64,000 nucleotides of DNA from JBGPGW01 sp046349515 (GCA_046349515.1 JAXMCE010000013.1:1-64000); one strand, 5' to 3'; positions 1 to 8,199 are shown, numbered from the stretch's first letter. Notes: a model not told the origin generated them from the sequence alone. Numbers and translations are program-made.

Positions 1-185
1 TCGACTTCGGCTTCGCGGTCAACTGGATGCGGAAGGACCTCGGCATCTGCGTCGAGGAAGCGAAGCGCAACGGCGCGCGTCTGCCGGTGACGGCGCTCGT
101 CGACCAGTTCTATTCCCACATCCAGGAGCGCGGCGGCGGGCGCTGGGACACGTCGAGCCTCTACCATTTGCTCATGAATAAGTAG
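1..185 (+). CDS. NAD(P)-dependent hydroxyacid dehydrogenase, C-terminal end (partial)
   Basis: Only the last 60 codons lie in the window; the frame enters at base 3 and ends at TAG 183-185. The peptide has the C-terminal signature of the 3-hydroxyisobutyrate / 2-hydroxy-3-oxopropionate dehydrogenase family: a WMRKDLG helix carrying the family lysine-aspartate pair, then LPVTALVDQFY, then a glycine-rich turn and DTSSL. In this family the C-terminal helical domain closes over the substrate and forms the dimer, while the NAD-binding domain, which is off the left edge, lies N-terminal. The exact substrate cannot be told from this piece. The gene converges on mazG, with a hairpin pair between them. 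Confidence 0.8.
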   Translation, partial: DFGFAVNWMRKDLGICVEEAKRNGARLPVTALVDQFYSHIQERGGGRWDTSSLYHLLMNK

Positions 186-219
186 GGCAGTGCTCGTTGC
201 CGGTCGCGTCTTGCCCAGT

Positions 220-293
220 CCTCATCCTTCGACAGGCTCAGGATGAGGACCAGGGAAATAGACCCTCATGCTGAGCTCGTCGAAGCATGAGGG
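220..293. repeat. Pair of REP-like inverted repeats
   Basis: Two intergenic hairpins lie between convergent genes. The first (220-248) has perfect 9-bp arms CCTCATCCT / AGGATGAGG. The second (263-293) has perfect 10-bp arms CCCTCATGCT / AGCATGAGGG. Their loops, CGACAGGCT-like and GAGCTCGTCGA, are related as reverse complements, so the two units point in opposite directions like a BIME. Palindromes built on CCTCATCCTTCGACAGGCTC are common between genes in alphaproteobacterial genomes. They may act as 3' stabilisers or terminators for the two converging transcripts. Confidence 0.8.
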
Positions 294-333
294 TTTGAGC
301 GATCTGACCCAAGACACTCTCAGAACACTGCGA

Positions 334-1125
334 CTAGGTTTCTTCTCCCTTCGCTTCGTCCCAGAGCTTGTCCATCTCGTCGAGCGTCGATTGCGCGGGC
401 GTCTTGCCGCGCTCGGCGAGCTTCTCCTCGATGCGCCGGAAACGCCGCTCGAACTTGGCGTTGGTCGAGCGGAGCGAGTCCTCGGCGTCGATGCCGAGCC
501 AGCGCGCGAGGTTGGCGAGGACGAAGAGAAGATCGCCCAGCTCGTCGGTAAGGCGCGCCTTCCCGGCCTTGGCCTCGACCTCGCGTTCGAGCTCGCCCAG
601 CTCCTCGCGGATCTTTGCGAACACGGGCGCCATGGTCGGCCAGTCGAAGCCGACGCGCGCCGCGCGCTTCTGCAACTTCTCCGCGCGCACGAGCGCGGGC
701 AGGGCCAAGGGTATGCCGTCGAGCGTGCCGCCATTGGCCTTGGCTTCGCGCTCCGCCGCCTTGTGCTCCTCCCAGGCGCGGGTCTGCGCCTCGGCGGTCT
801 TGATCTTGGCCTCCGCGAAGACGTGCGGGTGTCGGACGACCATTTTCTCTGAGATGGCTTCAGCGACCGCGTCGAAGTCGAAGCCTCCCGCTTCGCGCGC
901 CATCTCGGCGTGGAACACGACCTGGAGGAGAAGGTCGCCCAGCTCCTCCTTGAGTGCTGTCATGTCGTTCCGCTCGATCGCGTCCGCGACCTCATAGGCC
1001 TCCTCGATCGTGTAGGGCGCGATCGTCTTGAAATTCTGCTTCACGTCCCAGGGGCAGCCCGTCGCGGGATCGCGCAGGCGCGTCATGATCTCGAGCAGAC
1101 GATCGATCGGGCGCGACGCGGTCAC
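334..1125 (-). CDS. mazG: Nucleoside triphosphate pyrophosphohydrolase MazG
   Basis: A 263-residue protein, the usual length of the two-domain MazG. It hydrolyses non-canonical or excess NTPs to NMP and pyrophosphate in the cytoplasm. The N-terminal repeat has RLRDPATGCPWD, then EEAYEV and KEELGDLLLQVVFHAEMA. The C-terminal repeat has REELGELEREV and DELGDLLFVLANLARW. The acidic residues of these EExxE...ExxD motifs bind Mg2+. The GTG start at 1123-1125 overlaps the TGA of the upstream cytochrome gene (GTGA), which implies translational coupling. In related genomes mazG usually sits near the tatD/phnP cluster; here that cluster begins 6 kb away. Confidence 0.95.
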   Translation of the reverse strand: MTASRPIDRLLEIMTRLRDPATGCPWDVKQNFKTIAPYTIEEAYEVADAIERNDMTALKEELGDLLLQVVFHAEMAREAGGFDFDAVAEAISEKMVVRHPHVFAEAKIKTAEAQTRAWEEHKAAEREAKANGGTLDGIPLALPALVRAEKLQKRAARVGFDWPTMAPVFAKIREELGELEREVEAKAGKARLTDELGDLLFVLANLARWLGIDAEDSLRSTNAKFERRFRRIEEKLAERGKTPAQSTLDEMDKLWDEAKGEET

Positions 1126-2822
1126 GGCCCGCCGGCGTCCTTCGTCAGCATCTTCTCGATCCACGCCTCGCGGCTCTGCTTGGCCTGGCTCGCGGCCTGG
1201 TCGATCTTCTGGAGAAGCTCGGGCGCGACGGGCACCTGGATGAGGATCTTGGCGCCGGCCGGCATGTCGCTCGCGCTCAAGAGCCGCTCGACCGAGGATG
1301 TGAATCGCGTGAGACGCGCGCGCTTGGCCGTGTAGCTGAGCCCCGTGCTCTTGGCCACCACGGGGCAGTAAGCCGCAAGCATCGTGTTGACGAGGTCGGT
1401 GTCGGAGATGCCGGGCTGGCTTGTCTTCAGCTGCCGGAACAGCTCCTCCGTCTTGTTGTCGATGTTCTCGTCGGTGATCGAATTCATGATGCCGAGGAAG
1501 CCCGGATCGGCGATCGCGTTGACGGCCCCGGTCGTGCTGACGCGCGGGCATTCGAAGGCGCGCGCGGCCTCGCTTCCCGCGGGGGAGGTGACGACGTCGC
1601 CGCGGAGTTTCGCGACAAGCGCCGCCGTCGCATTGGGCGCCGCCTTGTTCACCCAGGCCGTGCGCACATAGTTGGCCAGGTCCGCGATATTCTGGTCGCC
1701 GAGGGAAGCGGCGAAGCTCGGCATGCCGCCATAGTTGCCGCGGGGCTGAAGGCCCTTGAGGATCGCGATGATGATGTCGTTGGGCTCGGCCTGCGTGATG
1801 ACGGGGTTGCCCGCGAGATTGGGCACGGCGCCCGGCAAGCCGACGCCCTTGGCCTGGTGGCACTCGGCGCAGTTCTCGAGATAGAGCCGGGCGCTCTTGG
1901 CCATGGTCGCGGCGGGCGGGGAGGCGAGCGCCGCCGGCGAGCCGCGCTCGGGCGTCGATTTGAGATAGACCGCGATGGCCTTGAGGTCCGAATCGGTCAG
2001 ATAGCGCAGGCTGTCATGCACCACGAGCGACATGGGTCCGAAGACGACGCCTTCGCTCTTGGTCGAGCCCTTCTTGAGCAGGGTCACGATGTCCTGGACC
2101 TTCCAGTCGCCGAGACCCGTGATCGGGTTGGAGGAGATGTTGGGCGCCAACCAATGGTCGACGAGGCCGCCCGAGAGGCTCTTGCTTTGCTCGACCGCGC
2201 CGAAGACGTTGCGCGGCGAGTGGCACTCCCCGCAATGGCCCGGGCCCTGGACGAGATAGGCGCCGCGATTCCATTCGGCCGATTGCTTGGGGTCGGGCTG
2301 GAAGGTGCCTTCGGTGAAGAACAGCTCGCGCCACACCATGAGCGTCGAGCGGATGTTGAAGGGAAACGCCATGGCGCTCGGCGCGCGCGGGGCATAGACC
2401 GGCGTCAAGGAGAAAAGAAAAGCCTTGATCGCGAGCACATCGTCCCGCGTCATCTTCGTGAACGAGGTGTAGGGGAACACGGGATAGAGGTCCTGGCCGT
2501 GCCGGCCGATCCCCTCGTGAAGCGCGCGGTAGAATTGGTCGTCGCTCCACGCCCCGATGCCCGTGTCCACGTCCGGCGTGATGTTGGGCGTGGTCAGCAT
2601 GCCGAAGGGCGTGTTGATCTGGAGCCCCCCGGCGAAGGGCGTGCCGCCCGGGCTGGTGTGGCAGGCCATGCAGTCGGAGGCGCGCGTCAAATACTGGCCG
2701 CGCTTCACGGCGTCGGGCTTCAAGAGCTGGGCCGAGGCGGGCGCGGAGAAGGCGATCGAGAGCATGGCAATGCTCGCCGCCATGAGCGTCGCGATCATCG
2801 AAGGCCGCCGAGGTCCCACCAT
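1122..2822 (-). CDS. Triheme cytochrome c, dehydrogenase electron-acceptor subunit type
   Basis: Predicted 566-residue exported protein with a signal peptide ending near ASA-Q32. Three CxxCH haem sites are visible: CMACH (51-55), CGECH (197-201) and CAECH (318-322), with GGMPSF (366-371) supplying a likely axial Met to the last haem. This is the layout of the cytochrome subunit of membrane alcohol, gluconate or sorbose dehydrogenases, which pass electrons from a periplasmic dehydrogenase to ubiquinone. No dehydrogenase gene is adjacent. Residues from about 405 to the end form an extra region that those subunits lack; it holds two further cysteines (FECP, AAYCPVVAK). ATG 2820-2822 is chosen because AGGGGCGG lies just upstream and the signal peptide begins there. 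Confidence 0.88.
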   Translation of the reverse strand: MVGPRRPSMIATLMAASIAMLSIAFSAPASAQLLKPDAVKRGQYLTRASDCMACHTSPGGTPFAGGLQINTPFGMLTTPNITPDVDTGIGAWSDDQFYRALHEGIGRHGQDLYPVFPYTSFTKMTRDDVLAIKAFLFSLTPVYAPRAPSAMAFPFNIRSTLMVWRELFFTEGTFQPDPKQSAEWNRGAYLVQGPGHCGECHSPRNVFGAVEQSKSLSGGLVDHWLAPNISSNPITGLGDWKVQDIVTLLKKGSTKSEGVVFGPMSLVVHDSLRYLTDSDLKAIAVYLKSTPERGSPAALASPPAATMAKSARLYLENCAECHQAKGVGLPGAVPNLAGNPVITQAEPNDIIIAILKGLQPRGNYGGMPSFAASLGDQNIADLANYVRTAWVNKAAPNATAALVAKLRGDVVTSPAGSEAARAFECPRVSTTGAVNAIADPGFLGIMNSITDENIDNKTEELFRQLKTSQPGISDTDLVNTMLAAYCPVVAKSTGLSYTAKRARLTRFTSSVERLLSASDMPAGAKILIQVPVAPELLQKIDQAASQAKQSREAWIEKMLTKDAGGP

Positions 2823-3074
2823 ATCCGCCCCTTTTGTTTTTCGTTCACCCCCAGGAGGAGGCGCATGATACCAGCCGCATCGCACCCTCGGAAATTTTAT
2901 CGGTGCGCACGTGACGGCACCGTTGCCGAAACAGGACCAATCGATCGCCCGCGGCACCTTGCTTCGGCCACATTCGGGCGCCTAGAGTCGCCTTCAATGG
3001 CGAGAACGGCGCCGCAAGGCGCCCAAGCGTTCGGCGAAACACACGCGTTCGGCTAAACAATGGTGGGGTCGATG

Positions 3075-3392
3075 ATGAAGAGCATCCTTTGGCGCGCGGT
3101 CCTCTTGGGTGGCCTGGTTCTCGCGTTCGGCGCGACGGGTCAGGCCCAGGAAGAAGTCTCGATCACCATGAAGATCGGCAAGACATGCGGCGCCAAATAC
3201 AACGAACTCTTCGTCCAGGTCCAGGACGGACCGCGCGCGCGCGTGAAGCCGGACCTGACCGTGGCGCTCACGGTCAAGCCGGGCACGAAAGTCCGCGTCA
3301 AGCAGTCGGACGACAGCGTTTCGATGAAGGTCGAGGGCATCTGGACGGAGGCCGAGAACGGCGGCGAGCTCGTCACGCGCTGCTTGCGCTAG
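3075..3392 (+). CDS. Small exported protein of unknown function
   Basis: About 105 residues with a clear signal peptide (MKSILWRAV then a hydrophobic stretch to TGQAQ). The mature part is about 80 residues, rich in K, T and V, with two cysteines (KTCGAKY and the C-terminal TRCLR) that could form a disulfide. ATGs at 3060, 3072 and 3075 are in frame; GGTGGGG at 3062-3068 best serves 3075. The gene is divergent from the triheme cytochrome across about 250 bp. I do not recognise the family. Confidence 0.7.
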   Translation: MKSILWRAVLLGGLVLAFGATGQAQEEVSITMKIGKTCGAKYNELFVQVQDGPRARVKPDLTVALTVKPGTKVRVKQSDDSVSMKVEGIWTEAENGGELVTRCLR

Positions 3393-3471
3393 GGCCTGGC
3401 GCGATCGTCGCGAATCGGTTTCATAGGCGGCGCGCGGATGCGTTGGGGACGTGGGACGGGGGACAGGGACG

Positions 3472-3867
3472 ATGGCGCGAATCAAGCTGACCAAGGCGCG
3501 GGCACGGCGGCCGAAGCCGTTCAAGGGCATAACGAAGGGCTTCACCTTGCTCCACCGCGACGTGACGCCGGCGCTGAGCGACACGATGGTGTGCGGCGTC
3601 GTCGTGCATCATAAGCGTCACGCCTGGACCATCCGCTACGATGAATACTACTACCTGCTCGAAGGCCGGCTCACGATCCATGTCGGCCGCAAGCGGTACG
3701 CCATGCGGCCGGGCGACAGCATTTGGCTGCCGGAGAACACGGCGCTCATCTACGATCCGCGCCCGACCGCGAAAGTCGTCTACGGTGTCTATCCGATCGA
3801 CTGGCGCGAACGCGCGGCGCGGCGCGGGATCGCTTTGACGGGGACGAAACGGCGGCGCCGCCGCTAA
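3472..3867 (+). CDS. Cupin-domain protein (EutQ-like)
   Basis: A 131-residue single-domain cupin. The barrel core reads YDEYYYLLEGRLTIHVG then AMRPGDSIWLPENTALIY, matching cupin motifs 1 and 2. In motif 1 the usual histidines are replaced by tyrosines and aspartate, as in ethanolamine-utilisation EutQ-like cupins, so metal binding may be weak or absent. The ends are basic (KARARRPKP; KRRRRR). The start at 3472 has GGACAGGGA upstream. It lies 80 bp before an ABM-domain gene on the same strand and may be co-transcribed with it. The substrate is unknown. Confidence 0.75.
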   Translation: MARIKLTKARARRPKPFKGITKGFTLLHRDVTPALSDTMVCGVVVHHKRHAWTIRYDEYYYLLEGRLTIHVGRKRYAMRPGDSIWLPENTALIYDPRPTAKVVYGVYPIDWRERAARRGIALTGTKRRRRR

Positions 3868-3947
3868 CGGGGATTTGGAGTAGGGAACCTGGGCGGCGAT
3901 CGCCGTCCATTGAGACAACGGAACCAACACGCAGGAAAGGAAAACGC

Positions 3948-4250
3948 ATGTTCGCCCGCATCAACCGCTTCGAAGTCGCCGACGGCAAGGAAAAGGAACT
4001 CGTCGAGGCCTATGGCAAGACGATCGACGTCGTGAAGACGGAGAAAGGCTTCCTCGAAGCCGTGCTCATGATCGAGCCAGAGACGCAGCAGGCCGTCTCC
4101 GTCACCTTCTGGGATACGAAGGAGAACATGGAGCGGACGGCGAAGGCGGGGCCGGGAACCTTGCTCGAGAAGATCCTTCCCGTCGTGCGCCCGTTCCAGA
4201 AGGCGCCGCCCGTCCACAAGCACTACGCGGTCAAGCTGCGCACGAAGTAG
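3948..4250 (+). CDS. ABM-domain (antibiotic biosynthesis monooxygenase-like) protein
   Basis: 100 residues forming one dimeric ferredoxin-like alpha/beta barrel domain: MFARINRFEVADGKEKEL, a central helix, then EAVLMIEPETQQAVSVTFWDTKENM. ABM proteins include haem-degrading enzymes and quinone-forming monooxygenases, but many have no known activity, and no diagnostic active-site residues can be named here. The start has a strong site, GGAAAGGAAAA, 3 to 13 bases upstream. It stands between the cupin and DUF488 genes. Confidence 0.75.
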   Translation: MFARINRFEVADGKEKELVEAYGKTIDVVKTEKGFLEAVLMIEPETQQAVSVTFWDTKENMERTAKAGPGTLLEKILPVVRPFQKAPPVHKHYAVKLRTK

Positions 4251-4284
4251 CCGGCCGACCGTCCGTCGCGGCAAAGAGCGGCGG

Positions 4285-4746
4285 GTGGCGATCCGCTTGA
4301 AGCGCGTCTACCTCGAACCCGAATTGGGCGACGGGCGGCGCGTGCTTGTCGATCGTCTCTGGCCGCGCGGTCTCCGGAAAGACGCCGCCAGGATCGATCT
4401 CTGGGCGCGTGACCTTGCACCCAGCGATTCTCTTCGCGCCTGGTATGGGAAGGATCCGGAGCGGTGGCCGGAGTTCAGGCGGCGCTACTTCGCGGAGCTC
4501 GACGGCAAGAGGGATGCCGTGCGGGACTTCGCCGCGAGTCTTGGCAAGGGGACGGTCACGTTCCTCTTTGCCAAGGCCGACGAGACTCGCAACAACGCAG
4601 TGGCGCTCAAGATGTACCTCGAGCGCAAGGGCAGGGGTGGGACCGTGAAGTCCCGGCCGTCGATGAAACGCGCTACTGGGCGGCCAAGGGCCGGCGCAAG
4701 CCCCGCTCATCCGCCCAGGCGAGCGCGTCGTCGAGGGCCGCGTTGA
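4285..4746 (+). CDS. DUF488 family protein (YeaO-like)
   Basis: 153 residues. The N-terminal 115 residues match the DUF488/YeaO family: RVYLEPELGDGRRVLVDRLWPRG, then LWARDLAPSDSLRAWYGKDP and FLFAKADETRNNAVALK. The family is widespread and its role is not settled. The last 35 residues are an Arg/Pro/Ala-rich tail not usual for the family, and its codons overlap the 3' end of the convergent aminotransferase gene by 74 bp. The GTG start at 4285 directly precedes the conserved N-terminus (AIRLKRVY). Confidence 0.8.
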   Translation: MAIRLKRVYLEPELGDGRRVLVDRLWPRGLRKDAARIDLWARDLAPSDSLRAWYGKDPERWPEFRRRYFAELDGKRDAVRDFAASLGKGTVTFLFAKADETRNNAVALKMYLERKGRGGTVKSRPSMKRATGRPRAGASPAHPPRRARRRGPR

Positions 4747-6073
4747 GGCGCCGCGCCAGCTCCTTGATCTCGGCCTCGGTGATGATCAAGGGCGGCATGA
4801 AGGCGATGATGCCGCCGCCCACGCGCGCGATCACGCCGTGGTGGAGAAGGCGCTCGGTGAGGTAGACGTCGAAGCCCTCGGCCGGCTGGAAGGCCGCCTT
4901 GGTCTCCTTGTTCTTGACGAGCTCGATCGCGCCCGCGAGGCCGACGCCGCGCGCATCGCCCACGAGCGGGTGCTCGGCGAGCGAGCGAATCGCCGCCTGG
5001 AAGACGGGCGCAATGCGCGCCACGTGGTCGAAGATGCGGCGTTCCTCGTAGATCTTGAGCGTCTCGAGGGCGACCGAGCAGGCGACCGGATGGCCCGAAT
5101 AGGTGAAGCCGTGGAAGAAGCCGCCGATCGTGTCGGAGCCCTTGGCGAGACCCTGGTAGATCTCCTCCGAAATGATGACGGCGCCGAGCGGCTGGTAGGC
5201 CGAGGTGATGGCCTTGGCGATGACCATGGCGTCGGGCTTGATGCCGTAGGTCTCGGCCCCCCACACGTGACCGGTGCGCCCGAAACCCGTGATGACCTCG
5301 TCGAGCACGAACATGATGCCGTACTTCTTCAAGACCGCCTGGATCTTCTCGAAGTAGGTGGCGGGCGGGACGATGGTGCCGCCAGCGCTCTGGATGGGCT
5401 CGGTCAGGAGCGCCGCGATCGTCTCCGGGCCTTCCTTCACGATGAGCTTCTCGAGATTCTCCGCGAGCCGCGTCGCGAACTGTTCCGGCGTCTCGCCGGG
5501 CTCGGCGTTCCGGTAGAAGTAGGGTGCATCCGTATGGATGATGTTCGGGATCGGCAGGTCGAAGGCCTGGTGCATGGTCGGCAGGCCACAGAGCGATGCG
5601 CTCGCGATCGTCGTGCCGTGGTAGCTCTTCTGGCGCGCGATGATCTTCTTCCGCTCGGGTCTCCCGATCGCGTTGTTGTAGTACCAGATGAGCTTCACGG
5701 CCGTGTCGTTCGCTTCCGAGCCCGAGGAGGTGAAGAACACCTTCGAGAGCTTGACCGGCATCATCTTGATGAGCTTCTCGGCCAAGAGCGCCGAGGGCTC
5801 GTTCCCGCGCTGAAAGAAGTGGTGGTAGTAGGGCATCTTCCGCATGGCCGCCGCCGCCGCGTCCGCGAGCCGATGCTCGCTGAAGCCGAGCGAAACGCAG
5901 GCCAGGCCCGCCATGCTCTCGATGTATTCCTTGCCGGTCTCGTCGATGACGAAGACGCCGCGGCCGCCCGTGATGATCGTGCCGCCCTCGGCCCGGTGCT
6001 TGTTCAAATTGGTGAAGGGGTGGAGCACATAGGCGGCGTCGATGGCCGCGATCGAATTCGGGCGGACGGTCAT
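4673..6073 (-). CDS. Class III PLP-dependent aminotransferase (omega-aminotransferase type)
   Basis: 466 residues, a full-length class III transaminase. The N-terminus has LHPFTNLNKH. FTSSGSEAND (114-123) binds the phosphate, LDEVITGFGRTG (257-268) carries the PLP-ring Asp258, and IAKAITSAYQPLGA has the Schiff-base Lys287. Enzymes with this pattern move amino groups from putrescine, beta-alanine or other omega-amines to pyruvate or a keto acid; the donor cannot be fixed from sequence. The ectoine-synthase-like gene is upstream on the same strand, with an AT-rich palindrome in the 258-bp gap. That is worth noting because EctB, the ectoine-pathway transaminase, is also class III, but this protein looks more like the omega-aminotransferase branch. 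Confidence 0.92.
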   Translation of the reverse strand: MTVRPNSIAAIDAAYVLHPFTNLNKHRAEGGTIITGGRGVFVIDETGKEYIESMAGLACVSLGFSEHRLADAAAAAMRKMPYYHHFFQRGNEPSALLAEKLIKMMPVKLSKVFFTSSGSEANDTAVKLIWYYNNAIGRPERKKIIARQKSYHGTTIASASLCGLPTMHQAFDLPIPNIIHTDAPYFYRNAEPGETPEQFATRLAENLEKLIVKEGPETIAALLTEPIQSAGGTIVPPATYFEKIQAVLKKYGIMFVLDEVITGFGRTGHVWGAETYGIKPDAMVIAKAITSAYQPLGAVIISEEIYQGLAKGSDTIGGFFHGFTYSGHPVACSVALETLKIYEERRIFDHVARIAPVFQAAIRSLAEHPLVGDARGVGLAGAIELVKNKETKAAFQPAEGFDVYLTERLLHHGVIARVGGGIIAFMPPLIITEAEIKELARRLNAALDDALAWADERGLRRPLAAQ

Positions 6074-6251
6074 GGCGGAACACTCCTTCGAAGGAACACG
6101 CGCACCGTAACACGGCGGCTCGCGCGATGGCAGGCCGCGGGGTCGAGGGCCGGTGTCGTTGCCTTGGCCCGTTCAGCCGTGCCGGAACGAGGAGAAGGGC
6201 ATCGAGCAGCGCTCCCATGGCGGCCCGGCTCGTTCATCGGAAACGCGCATA

Positions 6252-6276
6252 ATGTATATTATGGAAAATAATACAT
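6252..6276. promoter_or_regulatory. AT-rich palindrome, candidate operator of the aminotransferase gene
   Basis: Within the 258-bp gap upstream of the aminotransferase lies TATTAT-N5-ATAATA (6257-6273), with perfect 6-bp arms. It is flanked by ATGTA on the left and CAT on the right, so the whole element runs ATGTA...CAT. It stands out from the G+C-rich surroundings. Size and symmetry fit a dimeric repressor or activator site near a promoter. Which regulator binds is unknown and no regulator gene is adjacent. Confidence 0.4.
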
Positions 6277-6331
6277 CGATCCAGGAATTCCGGGCTCTTT
6301 CGTGCGCCAAGCCTCCGGTTTCCCGGCGTCC

Positions 6332-7159
6332 TCAATACCCCGGAGGTCCCGGCGGCACCGGCCCGCTTGGCGAGAGCGAGCCGTCGGCGTCATGCGTCTC
6401 GTCGCCCCGCAAGGCCGGACAGAAGAAACTCACGAGATGGACGTCGGTGAGCGCCTGGAGCCGATGCCGATCTTTGGGCCCGACGTTGTAGGCCATGCCG
6501 GGGCCGAGCTCCCAGGACTCACCGCTCGTGAGATCGGTGACTTTGAAGCGGCCCGACAGGATGTGGTTGGCCTCCCAATGGTGCTTGAACCAGATCACGG
6601 TGTCGGCGCCGGCCGAGAAATGGACGTCCGACAGGCCGAAGCCCACCTCGTCCGCCTGCACCAGCATCCTCAGCGTGCGGTCCTTGCCGTCGGCGAAGAT
6701 CATCTCCTCTCCGGCGGCGCGCATCGCACGGCCGCTTTTGACGAACATGCGCTTTTGCGTCTTCGGCCCCGGCACGTGCCCTTCGTAGGCGCCGTCCGCA
6801 TCGTGGCGCTCATCGCCGCGAAGCGGCGGGCAGAAGATGCTGATGTGGTGCTCGTCCTCGATCGTGCGGAACCGGTGCCGGTCGTTGGGGCCGACGGTGT
6901 AAAGATCGCCCGGCTCGAGCGGCCATTCCTGTCCCGTCGTCAGGTCGTTGACGATGGCGCGGCCCGAGACGATGAAATTCGCTTCCCAATGGTGCTTGTA
7001 CCAAAGGGTCGCGTCGCGGCCCTTGCCGATATGGTTCACGTTGTAGGAGAACCCGAGGCCGTCGGCCGCGGTGAGATAGCGCAACGAGCGCACGACGCCG
7101 TTGCCCCAGGATTTGATAAGGCCCGCGGCCTCGACGTCTTTCTCCGTGCGGATGAACAT
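6332..7159 (-). CDS. Tandem ectoine-synthase-like (EctC-type cupin) protein
   Basis: 275 residues built of two copies of an EctC-like cupin: about 1-129 and 136-264. Each copy keeps the fold markers W(Y/F)KHHWEAN, LSGR or VSGR, a WPLEPGDLY or WELGPGMAY strand, and a C-terminal FCPxLRGDExHDADG, close to the NPPLTGxExHDEDGAY ending of ectoine synthase. The three residues that bind the catalytic iron in EctC (Glu, Tyr, His) have counterparts in both halves: E59/Y87/H95 and E196/Y224/H232. Ordinary EctC is one such domain of about 130 residues. The start is set by GGGAG 6-9 bases upstream. EctC closes N-acetyl-diaminobutyrate to ectoine; whether this double form does so is not known, and no ectA or ectB is in the window. 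Confidence 0.8.
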   Translation of the reverse strand: MFIRTEKDVEAAGLIKSWGNGVVRSLRYLTAADGLGFSYNVNHIGKGRDATLWYKHHWEANFIVSGRAIVNDLTTGQEWPLEPGDLYTVGPNDRHRFRTIEDEHHISIFCPPLRGDERHDADGAYEGHVPGPKTQKRMFVKSGRAMRAAGEEMIFADGKDRTLRMLVQADEVGFGLSDVHFSAGADTVIWFKHHWEANHILSGRFKVTDLTSGESWELGPGMAYNVGPKDRHRLQALTDVHLVSFFCPALRGDETHDADGSLSPSGPVPPGPPGY

Positions 7160-7195
7160 GGCGCTTCTCCCTCGCGATGGACGGCGCACGCGGCG

Positions 7196-7978
7196 CTAGC
7201 CTGGCACCTCGATCACCATCCCGTCATAGGCCGGCTCGACGCCCGCGGGCAATTTCCGCGCGAGCGCCTCGAATTCGAGGCTGTGGTTCATGTGGGTCAG
7301 GATCGCGCGCTCCGGGCGGACGCGCTTGATCCAGTCGAGGGTCTGATCCAGGTGCGAATGGGCCGGATTGGGCTTGGCGCTCAAGCAGTCGACGACCCAG
7401 ACCTTGACGCCCGCGAGCGCGGCAAAGCTCTCCTCCGGCAGGTCTTTGACGTCGGTCGAATAGGCGAACGCGCCGATCCGGAATCCCAGGGTCGACTGGC
7501 GGTAGAGGCCGTGGCCCTGGACGAAGGGCACGAGGTCGAGGGTGCCGATCGTGAACGGCCCATCGATGGGGCGCGGATCGAGGCTCGGCTGGTACCAGAA
7601 GCCGCCGATGGGCTTGGCCCCTTCGAAGGCGTAGCCGAACCGCCCCCGGATATCGGCGAGCGTCGCGTCATCGCCATAAGCGGGGAGAATGCTGTTCGTG
7701 AGATAGTTTATGGAACGAAGCTCATCTAATCCATGAACATGGTCGGCGTGGGCATGGGTGAAGACGATGGCATCGAACCGCGTGAGCTTGCTCCGCAAGA
7801 GCTGCTCGCGGAGGTCGGGCGAGGCGTCGATGAGGATTTGCGTCTTGCCGCCCTCGACCGCGATCGAGGAGCGGCTTCGCCGGTTCCGCGGATCGGCCGA
7901 GGCACAGACAGCGCAATCGCAGCCGATGAGCGGAACGCCCCCCGACGGCCCACAACCGAGGATGGTCACGCGGAGCAC
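7196..7978 (-). CDS. MBL-fold metallo-hydrolase, PhnP-like
   Basis: 260 residues. The metallo-beta-lactamase motif THAHADH (74-80) supplies the di-metal site, and GCDCAVC (19-25) gives the cysteine cluster that binds an extra zinc in PhnP-type phosphodiesterases. Later strands include AYSTDVKDLP and LTHMNHSLE. PhnP cleaves cyclic ribose phosphates in phosphonate breakdown, but many alphaproteobacteria carry this homologue beside tatD with no phn genes, so its substrate here is open. In such genomes it normally follows tatD directly; here a reverse-strand SDR gene lies between them. Confidence 0.85.
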   Translation of the reverse strand: MLRVTILGCGPSGGVPLIGCDCAVCASADPRNRRSRSSIAVEGGKTQILIDASPDLREQLLRSKLTRFDAIVFTHAHADHVHGLDELRSINYLTNSILPAYGDDATLADIRGRFGYAFEGAKPIGGFWYQPSLDPRPIDGPFTIGTLDLVPFVQGHGLYRQSTLGFRIGAFAYSTDVKDLPEESFAALAGVKVWVVDCLSAKPNPAHSHLDQTLDWIKRVRPERAILTHMNHSLEFEALARKLPAGVEPAYDGMVIEVPG

Positions 7979-8199
7979 GGCGCCCCCGGGCGATCGGGCA
8001 ATCGGGGATTCATGGGAGCGGGTTCCTCCTCCGGCAAAGAGACGGGATGAGAAATGCGCTCTCCCCTCCTCCTGTCAACCGGCGCGGCACTGGTGGCCCC
8101 TCGCCTTCGCACGCGGTAAAAGAAGCGCACGGAAAAAGACTGGCACGGTAAGAGCCTAGTGCGGCCGGTCATGCGGCACGGGCTTCGAAGGGGGATGGG

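Noticed and set aside
6332..7159. Canonical ectoine synthase gene (ectC) of an ectABC operon
   Set aside because: The protein is a two-domain form and there is no ectA or ectB beside it, so the ectC name would over-claim.
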